A DNA stretch of 64,000 nt, taken from the NCBI RefSeq assembly GCF_032884065.1, contig NC_088867.1:47866857-47930856 (forward strand), written 5' to 3'. The notes beneath the pieces are model-generated. The model saw nothing but the letters and a program-made list of their open reading frames with translations. It ran no database searches and was not told the origin of the DNA. Of this stretch, positions 1-11,458 are shown in pieces (the stretch's first letter is position 1; each line of letters begins with the position of its first letter). The translations under genes and the position numbers were made by a program. The DNA comes from Artemia franciscana. Lineage: Eukaryota > Arthropoda > Branchiopoda > Anostraca > Artemiidae.

Positions 1-994
1 AAACATGTAGGGGTAACTCACAGTCAACTCAATTCCAATTTGAGTAGTGGTGCCTGTCGAAGAGACAGTAGCCTACTAAACGACACACTATTTGCACAGG
101 ACTTTGATTAATGGATAGTTTTTCTGGACTTGGTTTGTTTGGTGGGTGCTTTCGGGCTGAATAACTACTTTCTAGCTAATTTATCTACTAAACATCCCCC
201 CTGAAGTAGCACAATGTTGTAAGTGAAGGATTTTGACTTTTTTTCAAAGAAGAGCATTATCTACGTGCTGAAAACCATGTTGTTACCAAGATGGCTCAGG
301 ATTACGCAAATCCTCCATTTAGTTGAAGGTCTAGAGCACTTTTTGTCGTGAGGTTCTAAGCCAGCTGAAGTGTTTTGGTAAAGACCCGATAAAATATGTT
401 GATCCCTGTCCTTCAATGATTTGGGAATCTTAATTTTCCCAAGGCCAAAACAATGTTAATATTTTAAAGAACATGAAAATTGCAACTTGGTCTGATAGGA
501 CGTTCAAAATTACTATCGTATCAGTATTTAGACTGATAAATTCAGACACCTGAAACTGGATTTATCGAAAGTTTCAGAAAATTATATCTCAGGGGTAGGA
601 AACATGAAACTTGAAGGGGTAGGAATGCAAAATTGAACCATATTAATATAATTGCAGTTACTGAAGTCCAGGGAAAAATCCAGATCTCCTTAAAATGACT
701 GGTTTTCAGAAGTTTATAAAGCTATGCGCGGTTGGCCATCTTACAAATTATATTAAATACCTAGCCTAACTAACTCTCTCCTGAATCCGCCCCTGCGTCA
801 GTCTACGATAATATAATAGGGACGGTATAATGATCTTTTCAGACATTAGGTGGGGGAGTTTTGATATTCTTGTTCAATAAAAATCAGGCAAAAGTATTGT
901 TCAAAGAAAATGCAAAATAAAATATCGGGATGAGAGACAAAATTCCTGGAAAATTGCTCTGGACTTTCGACTATGGCAATTTTGACGAGGCAGG
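1..994. other. Left flank, no gene recognised
   Basis: This AT-rich stretch has no reading frame with recognisable protein character. A sequence ending GAATCCGCCCCTG near 782-795 resembles the terminal part of some DNA transposons, but I found no partner for it. Nothing else is supported. Confidence 0.4.
987..994. repeat. hAT target-site duplication, left copy
   Basis: GAGGCAGG here is identical to 6419-6426 on the other side of the element. Confidence 0.9.
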
Positions 995-1071
995 CAGAGG
1001 CGCCATTTGGGGAGGGGGCAGTTGCGGGCAAATGCCCACCCCAGATTTTACAGGGGGCCCAAGCTTCAACC

Positions 1072-1125
1072 ACAAAGGGCCCTTTGTCCGACAAAGGGCC
1101 CTATTATGGGCGACAAAGTTTGTCG
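1072..1125. promoter_or_regulatory. Subterminal palindromes of the hAT element
   Basis: A perfect 16-bp palindrome, ACAAAGGGCCCTTTGT, lies at 1072-1087, is followed at once by a second ACAAAGGGCCCT half, and then by CGACAAAGTTTGTCG at 1111-1125. Clustered short repeats 60-130 bp inside the terminus are where hAT transposases usually bind, so these are candidate binding sites. That role is inferred. Confidence 0.4.
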
Positions 1126-1435
1126 GCCATAATAATTACGCTATTTGCTATTAACCATTGTAAACTTTGAAAGTAGGTTAGATACATAATTAAGTTCTCA
1201 AGTTCTGTCAAATGACCATATCCTAGATAATTATGTTAATATTATAGATTTTGAATATTTGCAGTAATTCCTCTAAGTTGACAGATCAAAGTAGGTCAGT
1301 TCCTGGCAAATGTTTCAATGTTTGTTTCCTTGTTTTACTAAATATAAGCTACCGTTTTTAATTACTCGAGTCTGTTCTTATTCTGTTTCTGTCCTCGTCT
1401 ATCTTGTTGATTCAATATCTCATTTTTTTGTTATC

Positions 1436-1600
1436 ATGAGTTTGTCAGGAGCTCAAAAGCGGAAATTGGCAGCCCAAAGAAGGAGAAAGAGGCAGAAAAT
1501 CAGTCTTCTCTGAGTAGATGGATTAAGAAACAGAAACCGTCACCGTGTGAACCGGTTCAGCGAATAAGTGCAAGTTTGTGTTACTGTTCGTTTGGGTTTC
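1436..1600 (+). pseudogene. hAT transposase, N-terminal exon remnant
   Basis: An ATG at 1436 opens a basic peptide starting MSLSGAQKRKLAAQ, the kind of SGAQ(K/R)RK N-terminus seen in hAT transposases related to ZMYM1-like proteins. The frame stops at 1511-1513. Another frame through the same place reads KEKEAENQSSLSRWIKKQK and stays open past 1560, so a one-base change near 1478-1482 has probably broken the original exon. It would be spliced to the main exon beginning near 3690. The assignment rests on the short motif and on lying inside a proven hAT element. Confidence 0.5.
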
Positions 1601-1659
1601 ATTTTTCTGTGCCACTCACAGTTTCGCGGACTAAAAGAGATGAATTTGGGCGGAAAAGG

Positions 1660-2610
1660 ATTTTCTGTTTTTTTATGGCACTTGGTATCTACCAAGTGAT
1701 ATATAGCGATCGCAAATTCTGTCGGCCTGTCTGTCTGTCCCGGTTTTGCTTCCTTAGGCACTTCCAGGTAAGCTAGGACAATGAAATTTGCCAGGCGTAT
1801 TAGGAACCAGACAAGATTAAATTAGAAATTGTATTTTCCCCGATTCGACCATCTGGTAGAAGGAGTGGGGGGGGGGGGGTGTTTACGGAAAAATTAGTAA
1901 AAAATGAGGCATTTTTAACTTACGAACGGGTGATAGGATCTTAATGAAATTTGATGTTTGGAAGGATATAGTGTCTCAGAGCTCTTATTTTGAATCCCGA
2001 TCGGATCCGGTGACATTGGGAGAAGTTGCGGGGAGACCTAAAATCTTGGAAAACTCTTAGAGTGGAGGGATTGGGATGAAACTTGGAGGAAAAAATAAGC
2101 ACAAGTCCTAGATACGTGATTGGCATAACCGGAACGTATCCGCTCTCTTTAGGGAGTAGGTGGGGAAGGGTGAATTCCAAAAAATTAGAAAAAATGAATT
2201 ATTTTTAACTTACGAAGGAGTGATTGGATCTTAATGAAATTTCATATTTAGAAAGACCTCGTAACTCAGATCTCTTATTTTAAATCCTGACCGGATCCAG
2301 TGTCATTGCGGGGGAACAGAAATCTGGGAAACGCTTAAAGCGGAGAGATCAGGATGTAGCTTGGTGGGAAGAATAAGCACAAGTCCAAGATATTTGACGG
2401 AAATAACCGGATCCGCTCTCTGTGGTAGAGTTGGCGGGGGATTAATTCGGAAAAATTAAAAAAAAGTGAGGTATTTGTAGCTTACGAAAAGGTGATCAGA
2501 TCTTAATGAAATTTGATCTTTAGAAGGATCTTTTGCGTTAGAACTCTCATTTTAAATCCCGACCAGATCCGGTGACAATGGGGGGGGGGAGCTGAAGGGG
2601 GAAACCAGAA
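1660..2610 (+). repeat. Hairpin-headed ~280-bp repeat array inside the hAT intron
   Basis: The array starts near a perfect hairpin, CTTGGTATCTACCAAG (1681-1696), followed by GCGATCGCAAATTCTG and a GTCT-rich stretch. About three degenerate units then follow, each with the landmarks GATCTTAATGAAATTTGA, a CTCTTATTTT block and a GGATCCGGTGACATTG-like block, separated by G-rich runs. The same family, reversed, forms 6480-8565. It lies between the hAT exons and so is carried in the intron. Confidence 0.75.
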
Positions 2611-3200
2611 ATTGTGTCTCACCTATTGGTGAATTTTTTGGAGAGTCCTAGCTGAAATTCTGTATGAACACGTGTAAAAAAACCAAACTTTTCTTTGGTT
2701 TACTACGTTAATTTTACTTGAGTTAACACCGTGGTTGTAGCATTTTAATTGCCATCACTGAAAATATTTGCTTCTTTGAGGGTGATGGAAATGCAGAATG
2801 AGTCCGAACTTGTCGTTCCCCCGGCTGATAAAAATTGTGTCTCACCTATTGGCGAATTTTTCGGATAGTCCTAGCTGAAGTTCTGTATGAACGCGTGTAA
2901 AGAAAAACTTTTCTTTGGTTTACTACGTTAATTTCACTTGAAATAACACCGTGGATGTACCATTGTAATTGCCATCGCTGAAAATAATGGCTTCTTTGAG
3001 GATGATGGAAATGCATAGACTGGGTCCGAACTTGTCGTTCCCCCGGCTGATAAAAATTGTGTCTCACCTATTGTCAAATTTTTCGGATAGTCCTAGCTGA
3101 AGTTCTGTATGAACACATGTAAAAAAAAAAACTTTTCTTAGGTTTACGGCGTTTATTTTACTTGAGTTAACCCCGTGGTTGTACTATTGTAATTGTTGTT
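2611..3200. repeat. 222/223-bp tandem repeat, about 2.6 copies
   Basis: Copies begin with ATTGTGTCTCACCTATTG at 2611, 2834 and 3056, spacings of 223 and 222 bp. Each contains a TGAACACGTGTAAA-like block, an ACTTTTCTT(T)GGTTTAC block and a GAACTTGTCGTTCCCCCGGC block. The third copy is cut off near 3200. The array lies in the hAT intron and encodes nothing recognisable. Confidence 0.85.
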
Positions 3201-3689
3201 GAATTTTGTTGAATTGATTGATTGAGTTGAATTATTGATTGAATTCCGATGCTAATAAACCGTTTTACAAACCGTTGGTGGGTTTGGCCAATGTAAAAAT
3301 TTTCCACAAGAGCAAGGATTTATAGAGATGCTACTCCCTAAATTCCCACGAGTCTGATCCTTCCAAGAATTCAGAAAACTGATAAATTGTCTAATTGATG
3401 GGAAGCATCAATGTTTTATTTACGTAACTTTGTTTAAGTTTTTACCTATACCAGGTACATATGGTAAAGATATATAAGTATTAGTAATCTTCTATTCGAA
3501 AGACTGTGGCATTTCCTTTATTTTGCTAGTAACCAACGAAAGATAACTATAGAAGCTACAACAAATCCACGAAAATGGATTTTAAAAAGATTAGGCTAAA
3601 CTAGTAGGGGTGTTACACTGGTTAAGAGTCAAACTAATGTGTATACTTTCTTTCAGGTGTGTAATTCAGCATCTGAACAAACCATCAGT

Positions 3690-5954
3690 TTCGGCAACAT
3701 ACGCCTCAAGATGAAGAGCATCGCCGGTCCAGCGGCCCTACGGATATTTCTTTTTCCTCTCTCGATCCACCACCCCAACCAAAACTAGTACAATACCCTG
3801 CGCAAGTGACGGTAAACGGCAAGCTGAAACGGTCATTCAATGCTTCATATTATGGAAAGCACTCGCGGCTGGAGTATTCCGTCCAGGATGATTCTGTTTA
3901 CTGCTTCTACTGCAGACACTTTGGCGGCACATCTACTCTTCCCAGGCAGAGGTACGGGTCTAGACCTTTCATAGACGTCGGCGTGAGAAGATGGAAAGAC
4001 ATCTCTAACTTTCTCGAAACACACACTAGAAGTGACCGCCACAAAGACAGTGCAGTTTCATGGACGAAGTTCAAAGCCATACAAACCAAGGAGTTGCAAC
4101 CAATCGCGTCTGTTTTAATGACAGACAGATCCAATGAAATCAAGGAGAACAGAGAGCACGTAAAAGCCTTATTAAAAGTAACAGCTCTATTGGGCCGACT
4201 CGGGACTGCCTTTAGGCAGCACGACGAAACAGAACCCTCGACAAACAAGGGAAATTTCGTCGAGACGTGCAATCTTCTCGCAGAGTACTCTCCTACGCTC
4301 TTCAACAAGCTACAGAGACGGTATGGTCACTACACATCCCATGAATACCAGAACGATCTAATTTCGGTGATCGGTTCCAGGCTTCAGCGCACGATAGTGC
4401 AAGAATTAAAAAACGCCAAATACTTTACCGTTCTGGTCGACGAAACGAAGGACAACTCGAAGAAAGAGCAGCTCGCCATTCTTCTTAGGTACTTCTACGA
4501 AGGAAAAGTAAAAGAAAGGCCGATCGGATGATTTCACATGAAGAGCCTGGATGCTGAAAGTCTAGCAAATTTCATTCATGACACAGTGCAAAGAATTGGA
4601 CTCAATGGGAACTACTGTGTCGCGCAGTGCTACGACGGAGCAAGCGTAATGAGCGGACCATTCTCCGGTGTTCAAGCTCGTTTGAGAGCGAAATCGCCAC
4701 AGGCATTCTACATTCATTGCTATGCACATAAGCTAAATTTGGTCATTGCGAGCTGCGTTGAATCTGTCGGCACTGTTGGTTCTTTTTTCTCACTGGTCCA
4801 GACTCTATACACATTCATTTCCAACAGCAACACTCGGCATCAGTTGTTTGTTGAGGCCCAGAAAGCTGCCGAATTGCAAGTTCTGGAGCTGGAAAGAAGT
4901 GCAGCCACACGATGGTCTTAATGGTATCGATCTATATCGAAAGTTAGACTCTGATATGAATGCATTTTAGCTGTACTGTCTGCTTTAAGCGAGGGAGCTG
5001 ACCGTGAAGCACGGGAAGAGGCAGCTGGGCTCCAGAAGAAGACGGAATCGTTTCTTGTTATCTTCCAATTGCACTACGTAGAAGCAATTATGCGAGTGAC
5101 GAACTCGCTGTCTCAGCATCTCCAGGCCGTCGGTTATTTCTCGATCCCGCACCCTGATTCAGGCCACAAGAAGCGAACTCACCGACCTGCGTTCAGATGC
5201 TTCATTTGTATCGCTTTTCGAGAAGGCTAAAGAGTTTGCAACAGAACTCGAAATCGAAGTACCTGCTGTGAGTGAAGCCGCGACTAGACCCTCCTCTGTT
5301 GGTCAGAAAGGACGACCTCGAAGAACTCAAAAGATAACCAAGCATCTGAAACAATTTGTGACAACTTTGACGCTAGGAAAGAATTCCATCGAATCTGGGA
5401 ATCGGACTACTACTTTCGCGGATGAAATGAAGCGAGAATACTTCGAAACTTTTGACTGTCTACTAGGCAAATTTGACAGAAGGTTCACAGATAACTTGCC
5501 AGTGCTGAGTACACTCAAAGTCTTGGATCCAAGCTCAACCAAGTTTATGGACCCAGAGCTGCTCAAGCGTTTCTCTGCTCTTTACGGCAAGCTGGATATC
5601 GACGACATTTTCTTGAATCTCAAGCTGGTATTGCCAAGCGTTTCTTGCTCGATGAGGAGAAAAAGCTGGAAAACTTCCTAGACATTGTCGACCATCTTCA
5701 CCAGTGGCTTACTCAGAAGTAATTAAAGTACTTCGTATTGCTGCCACACTTCCTGTGACAACAGCGAGCAATGAGCGTTTTTTTCTAGCCTAGAAATAGT
5801 GAAAAACTACCTGCGGTCTACAACAGGAGATGATCGTCTCAGTCAACTTCTTTTGATATTTGCAGAGAAGGACTTGGTAAAAAATTTGGACTACGACCAG
5901 CTTGTTGATGATTTTGCAAAAATAAAACCTCGGCGGTTCCCCTTGTTACCTTGA
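3690..5954 (+). pseudogene. hAT transposase, main exon, with stops and frameshifts
   Basis: The reading frame runs open from about 3690 to 4528. It begins with a Pro-rich leader and a TTF-type zinc finger (DDSVYCFYCRHFGG, with a later H in RSDRHKDS), followed by DUF4371-like sequence with VDETKD. An in-frame TGA at 4529-4531 interrupts it, then the same frame continues to a TAA at 4919-4921 and a further TGA about 30 bases on. A frameshift near 5150 moves to a frame that ends near 5640. A further shift leads to the C-terminal hAT dimerisation domain, with TASNERFFSSLEIVKNYLRS and a stop at 5952-5954. The protein would resemble the zinc-finger MYM/hAT-dimerisation transposases, roughly 700-800 residues. 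At least three stops and three shifts show it is dead. Confidence 0.88.
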
Positions 5955-6418
5955 GTGTTGTATTATTTTTTTTATCTTGTTATGTTTTTGCTTTTTGTAA
6001 ATATATTTGATCTGGAAGATTTCTGCTGAAGGAAAACCGAGATTTTGATTACAATCCCCGGCATAGCAATGAAGATTACTTTCACCGACGTATTGTTTAC
6101 TTAAATAAGAAAGTTTCTCGCTGAGGAATGCCAGCCTGTAGTCTGGTTGAATTTTCCACTTTCAGTTTAATCACTTAACCTCGTTGATTGTATTCTTCGT
6201 TGTTATAATTAATCTTAGAGGTCAGTGTGGCTGAGTTCCACCTTCGGTTACAGTACATTTCCAAGCAACACACCGGTGCTGAAAATGCATTTTTACTTAG
6301 AATATTTGATCTATGTGCTGCTAAAACCCGCATTTTTCTTACGTGACACGAAGTGAATCGGGGGGGGGGCGGATGGAGTTCATGCCCACCCCACGATTAT
6401 GCCCAAATGGCGCCTCTG

Positions 6419-6426
6419 GAGGCAGG
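6419..6426. repeat. hAT target-site duplication, right copy
   Basis: GAGGCAGG, identical to 987-994. Confidence 0.9.
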
Positions 6427-6479
6427 AAGAGCCAAGAGCTCATATGGTATGGGCTCTAACAAAATTCTAAGGATCAATA

Positions 6480-8565
6480 GATTGATTTAAAAGGAAAATC
6501 AGAGGCTTAACGCCGGTCGGGATTTAAAATAGGAGCTCTGAGTCACGATGTGCTTCTAAATATCAAAATTCATTAGGATCCGATCACCCACTCGTAAGTT
6601 ATAAATACCTAAATTTTTTTTATTTTTCCTCCCCCTTCAGCCCCTCAGATGGTCGAATCAGGGAAAACGACTTTATCAAGTCAATTTGTGCAGCTCCCAG
6701 AGACGCCTACTGATTTTCATCGTCCTAGCACGTCCAGAAGCACCAAACTCGCCAAAGCACTGAACCCCACCCATTAACTCCCCCAAAGAGAGTGAATCTT
6801 GTACGGTAACGTCAATCACTTATCTAAGACATTTGCTTATTCTACCCACCAAACTTCATCCCGATTCCTCCATTCTAAGCATTTTCCAAGATTTCCGATT
6901 TCCCTCTCCAACTCCCCCCAATCTCATCAGATCTAGTCGAGGTTTGAAATAAGAGCTCTGAGACATGAGTTTCTTCTAAATATCAAATTTCATTGAGATC
7001 CGGTCACCCGTTCTTAAATTAAAAATGCCTCTATTTTTTCTAAATTAACCCCCCCAGCTCCTCCAAAGAGGACGGATCCGTTCCAATTATGTCAAAACGT
7101 ATCTAGAACTTGTGCTTATTCTTTTCATTAGGTTTCATCCCAATCTCTCCACTCTAAGCGTTTTCCAAGATTTCTGTATTCCCCCTCCAACCCCCTATGT
7201 CCCCAAATCCAATTCGAGTCGAAAATGGAGCATCTGAGACATAAGATACTTCTATATATCAAGTTTCATTAAGATACGATCACCTATTCGTAAGACAAAG
7301 TTTTACGTTTTCCAAGAATTCTGGTTTCCCCCTCCAACTCCCCCCGATGTCACAGGATCTGGTCAGAATTAAAATAAGAGGTCTAAAGCACAAGATCTTT
7401 CTAAATATCAAATTTCAATAAGATCTGATCATCCGTTCGTATGTTAGAAATACCTTATTTTTTTCCAGTTTTTCCGAATTATTCCCCCCCCCCCCGCCAA
7501 AGAGAGCAGATTCGACCCGGTTATTTCAGTCACGTATCTTGGACTTGTTTTTTATTCTTCCCACCCAGTTTCATCCTGATCTTTCCGCTTTAATTATTTT
7601 CTAAGATTTCCAGTCCCCCCAACTGCCACCTCCCAATGCCGCTGGATCCGGTTGGGATTTAAAATAAGAGATCTGAGTTACGAGGTCCTTTCAAATATAA
7701 AATTTAATGAAGATCCGATCCCTCCTTCGTAAGTTAAAAATAGCCTACCTCATTTTTTTCAATTTTTTTAGAATTAACCCTCCCCTCCCCCAACTCCCTA
7801 AATAGAGCGGGTCCGAGCCAATTATGCCAATCACGTATCTGGGACTTCTGCTTATTTTTCCCACCAAGGTTCATCCCGACCCCTCCACTCTAAGCGTTTT
7901 CCAAGATTTAAGTCCCCCCAAACTTTCCCCAATGTCACCAGATCCGGTTGGGATTTAAAATAAGAGCTTTGAAACACGATATCCTTCTAAACATCAAATT
8001 TCATTGATATCTGATCACCCGTTCGTAAGTTCAAAATACCTCCTTTTTTCAAATTTTTCAGAATTAACCTCCCCCTAACTACCCTAAAGAGAGCGGATCC
8101 GTTCCGGTTATATCAGTCACGTATCTAGGACTTGTGATTATTTTTCCCACCAATCTTCATCCCGATCCCTCCACTCTAAGTGTTTTCAAAGTTTTTAGGC
8201 TTCCCCCACAATGCCAACAGATCCGGTCGGAATTTAAAATAAGAGAATAAAAAATAAGAATTTAATAAGAGGTCTAAGACACGATATCCTTCCAAACATC
8301 AAATTTCATTAAGATCTGATCACCCGTTAGTAAGTAAAAAATACCTAAATTTTCCGATTTAACCGTCCCCCAGCCCCGTCCCCAGATGTTTGAATCGGGG
8401 AAACAACAATTTCTAATTTAATCTGGTCTGGTTTCTGATACGCCAGCCAAATTTCATCGTCCTAGCTTAACTGGAAGTGCCTAAAGTAGCAAAACTGGGA
8501 CTGACAGACAGACAGCATTTGCGATCGATATATGTCACTTGGTAGATACCAAGTACCATAAAAAA
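6480..8565 (-). repeat. ~280-bp repeat array, about seven units, ending in a hairpin
   Basis: Seven degenerate units carry ATTTAAAATAAGAGCTCTGA-like blocks near 6520, 6941, 7219, 7363, 7656, 7951 and 8228, each followed by CAAATTTCATTAAGATCYGA and a C-rich run. The array closes with TTTGCGATCGATATATGTCA and the perfect hairpin CTTGGTAGATACCAAG (8538-8553). It is the reverse complement of the arrays at 1660-2610 and 52480-53200. No protein is encoded. It starts about 60 bp after the hAT right end. Confidence 0.85.
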
Positions 8566-9600
8566 CCTTAGTCACCGATTTTCATTTTATGTCTTTGTTC
8601 TTATTATTTTGTTTTTAACTAATTTTATACAGTGTTTAATTTGAAATTTTCACATTGGAGCAAATTTAAGGCGAAAAGAATGAAGTTCTTCATTCTGAGC
8701 ACCTGTATTTTCTTCTTTGGGTAATGAGAATTTTTGTACTGGTGGTGTTTCTGCAGTATCTAGCCTACTATTTAATTTTTAACAAGGGATGTCCAGCCTT
8801 CAGCCTTCAGCCCGCAAGACGCACTGCGGGGCTTCTGAGATTTATGTGCGGCCCACTAATCGTTTTCACAACGTTCATTAATGCCAATTTTACCTATTTT
8901 TGCGCAATTTGTACCCTTTTTTCTTAAAATTTAATAAGCTCTGCAATCCTTTATTTAAGTAACAATGCATCCCAAATGAAATAAGAGATTTGACATCCCT
9001 GTTCTAGACACTTCTATCGCAAGGTACGATCTTGAACAGGAATTTTTGCGCGAGGAGTCTCAATAATAACAACAGAAAGCTTATTTGATTATTCGGATAA
9101 ATTTAGGATTTTTTTTTCTCGCTTAGGTATTTCCCTATGTGTCAGTCATATCGCATTTTCGAAGTCGTTAATGAAAATATTTACTCGGGACTTATCTTTC
9201 CTGTGTTAGTTGATGCCCTTCTTAACACATCCGACGCATGGCCCCTGGAAAATGTCTCCTAAAGGGAATTCTCACAAAAAATTGCTCTACATGCCAAGTA
9301 TTCTCCCCGAAGAATTCCTCCCCCTCCCCCCGAAAAAAATATTCTCTAGGAAAACTGTCTCAAAGTATAAAATTGAGCAGCCAAAGGCAAATTATGATGA
9401 ATCGAAAGAATTAAAAAAAAATACATATCAGAAATGCTCCCTATATTCCAAAATAAATGTTGTAAAATAAAATTACAAATAATATATAATAAAAACATAT
9501 TTTTGTTTTTTTAAGCAGATTCCAAATATGTAAGGCTCATTAAGCTTAAAATTACACATCAAACGTTGGAAGCATAAGAAAATTTATCTGATTTTTAAGA
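8566..9600. other. No gene recognised
   Basis: AT-rich sequence with short chance frames. A frame at 9210-9470 follows a C-rich simple stretch and has no family features; I read it as repeat-derived. Confidence 0.4.
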
Positions 9601-10050
9601 AATGGGGAAAACAAATCCAAAATGGCAAGAAGTCATAATGAAAATCTTACCATCCTACTCAACATATTAGAGAACCTCACTGAAGAGACCAAGCTCCTGT
9701 CTACAAAATTTGGAATTTATGTTTGTTCCAGGTAGAAAGATCCTGGATGTGCATTGATTTTTTTTATGGGGTAATTTTGATAGCAATATTGCCCAAATCA
9801 GTCGGTAAAAACGTAACGCCTTGCGGTAAAATCCATTGCTCTCTCCTACACATTTTGCCTAGAGACGCTTCTGGTCAATAGCGCACACCACACCAATTCC
9901 CGGGGAAGTAATTTCTCGCCACAAATGCGTGTTTGTTTGCTCTTCTTTATGAAGTATTTAAATAGCAATATCTCCCAAATCAGTCAGTGTATATGGGGAG
10001 CAACTCGGTAAAATCCATCACCTCATCCCTAACTATTTTGGCTAGTCATG
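9600..10050 (+). repeat. Diverged copy of the 1.2-kb modular repeat
   Basis: Positions 9620-9730 follow the order of the copy at 55440-55560: a GAAGTCATA(A)TGAAAATCTTA-like block, ATTAGAGAACC, then CAAGCTCCTGTCTA and a GGAATTTATG block. From 9760 the sequence repeats itself once with AATAGCAATATYKCCCAAATCAGTC at about 9779 and 9962, a spacing of 183 bp. The match is weak and was judged by eye. Confidence 0.4.
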
Positions 10051-10949
10051 ATAGTCTCAATACCAGGCCAAGCCCACGCGGAGTAATTACTCGTACTTCT
10101 TAGTCCCAGCCTGTTATCTCTATGTACTTCCATCACAGCACAACTCATATTCAGTCGCAACTGATTTCATATTTTCAGACATGAAATGATAACTCAACCT
10201 CAAAAGAAAAAGAAAGAACTAAAATAAATAAAACGCAAAAAATAGAGGCTACCAGATGTTCTACCTGAATTTGGTAGTCAAAAAGTCTAGAATTTGGTAG
10301 TCAGTTTCCGAAGGGGGAATGGTACTTTCCATAAGAGGGTGATTTCAGGGGGGGTCTGAATCAATCTAGTACCCCTTTTTAAGTTATGATTTGTGTAAAT
10401 GAAAAGAACAATAGCCTTTTAGAGATTAATGGCATTTATTTATTGTGCACTTTATTCAGTAAGAATAGGTTTGGTCAAGATTCTTATGTACATCAAAACT
10501 GCAAACTAAAATTTTAGCTTATAATAGCCAGAAGTACGTGTCGATTATTTATTAGCTTTGCTCTAGCATAAGCAACCCCAGAAAAGCACAGATGTCAAGC
10601 TTATCCGATATACATGTCAAAAATTTTAAGTCCTTTCCTTTTGATCGTGTTTGCCGATGGACACAAGTTAAAAATTTTGATTTTCTGCTTGCAGTTCTCT
10701 GACCTTTTAATAGAGAGGTGAAGGGGCTTCTGAAAATAATTATCTGAGTGATATATCATATGAAAATAAAAGAAATGTAAAGGCAGTTGAGAAAGCATTG
10801 AATATGAACTAAGGAGGTGGGAAGTGGCGACCAAGGATAAAATTGTCAAGGATCAGGAAGATACAGCTAAACGGCATAATGTTAAAACATTGTATTGGTA
10901 TGTTAATAAATTGAAAAGGAGTGGCCAATTTGGACTTGTTGCAGTTAAA

Positions 10950-11458
10950 AGATAGAAAGGGCGCCACTAGTAATGAGAAGATTCTTAAAAAGAGATGGAA
11001 AGAACATTCTGCAATATGCTAAACCAAAAAGAGTTACACGAAAAGATATGGGATGAAATTGAAGAAGTTTGTGACACCTTAGTTGTGAAGAGAATTTACT
11101 TAGTGAGGAAGAATTAGAGACAGTACTAAAAGGAGTAAAACATAAGAAGGCTCCAGGTGCTCATAGTGTGGCTAATGAATTTTTTTTAACCTGGCAAACA
11201 GTAGTCTGTACGAAAAGTGTGTTTCAATCTTACTTTCTAGGGCTATAAGGAGAAAAGTTTGAGATGGCTAGGGCACGCAAAACAGAAAGCAGATCGCCCA
11301 TGGTTAGGGTGGGAGGATATTGTAAAGACAGACTTACGGAAAATGGGAATTTTCTGGGGGGTTGTAAGGAGGGAGGCTTTGAACAGATAGGAATGGAGGT
11401 TGAGGATGCGTAGCTGTTTCCCTCAGGTGGCTTGGTGTTGCAGTGAGTTATTAGTAGC
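10950..11458 (+). pseudogene. Internally deleted LINE fragment (RT start joined to 3' end)
   Basis: Positions 11095-11190 read as a reverse-transcriptase entry region with the element-type motif HKKAPGA followed by NEFF. At about 11200 the sequence jumps to the far 3' end of the same kind of element: KCVS, LLSRAI, a VGGYC-like stretch, and a close ending in GGCTTGGTGTTGCAGTGAGTTA (split around 11430-11450). The last ~240 bp parallel 26310-26625, where the full RT-to-tail region is present. About 1 kb of RT core is therefore missing. Many stops and shifts are present. Confidence 0.65.

Larger units (their letters stand above)
995..6418 (+). mobile_element. Complete hAT DNA transposon (5.4 kb), degenerate
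   Basis: Both ends are visible. CAGAGGCGCCATTTGGG at 995-1011 is matched by its exact reverse complement at 6402-6418, a perfect 17-bp terminal inverted repeat starting with the CAG typical of hAT elements. The 8 bases before it (987-994, GAGGCAGG) are repeated exactly after it (6419-6426), giving the 8-bp target-site duplication expected of hAT. Inside lie a short first exon (from 1436), a ~2-kb intron-like stretch full of other repeats, and a degenerate transposase exon ending at 5954. The coding region has in-frame stops and frameshifts, so the copy itself cannot make a transposase, although its ends are intact and could be mobilised in trans. Confidence 0.93.
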
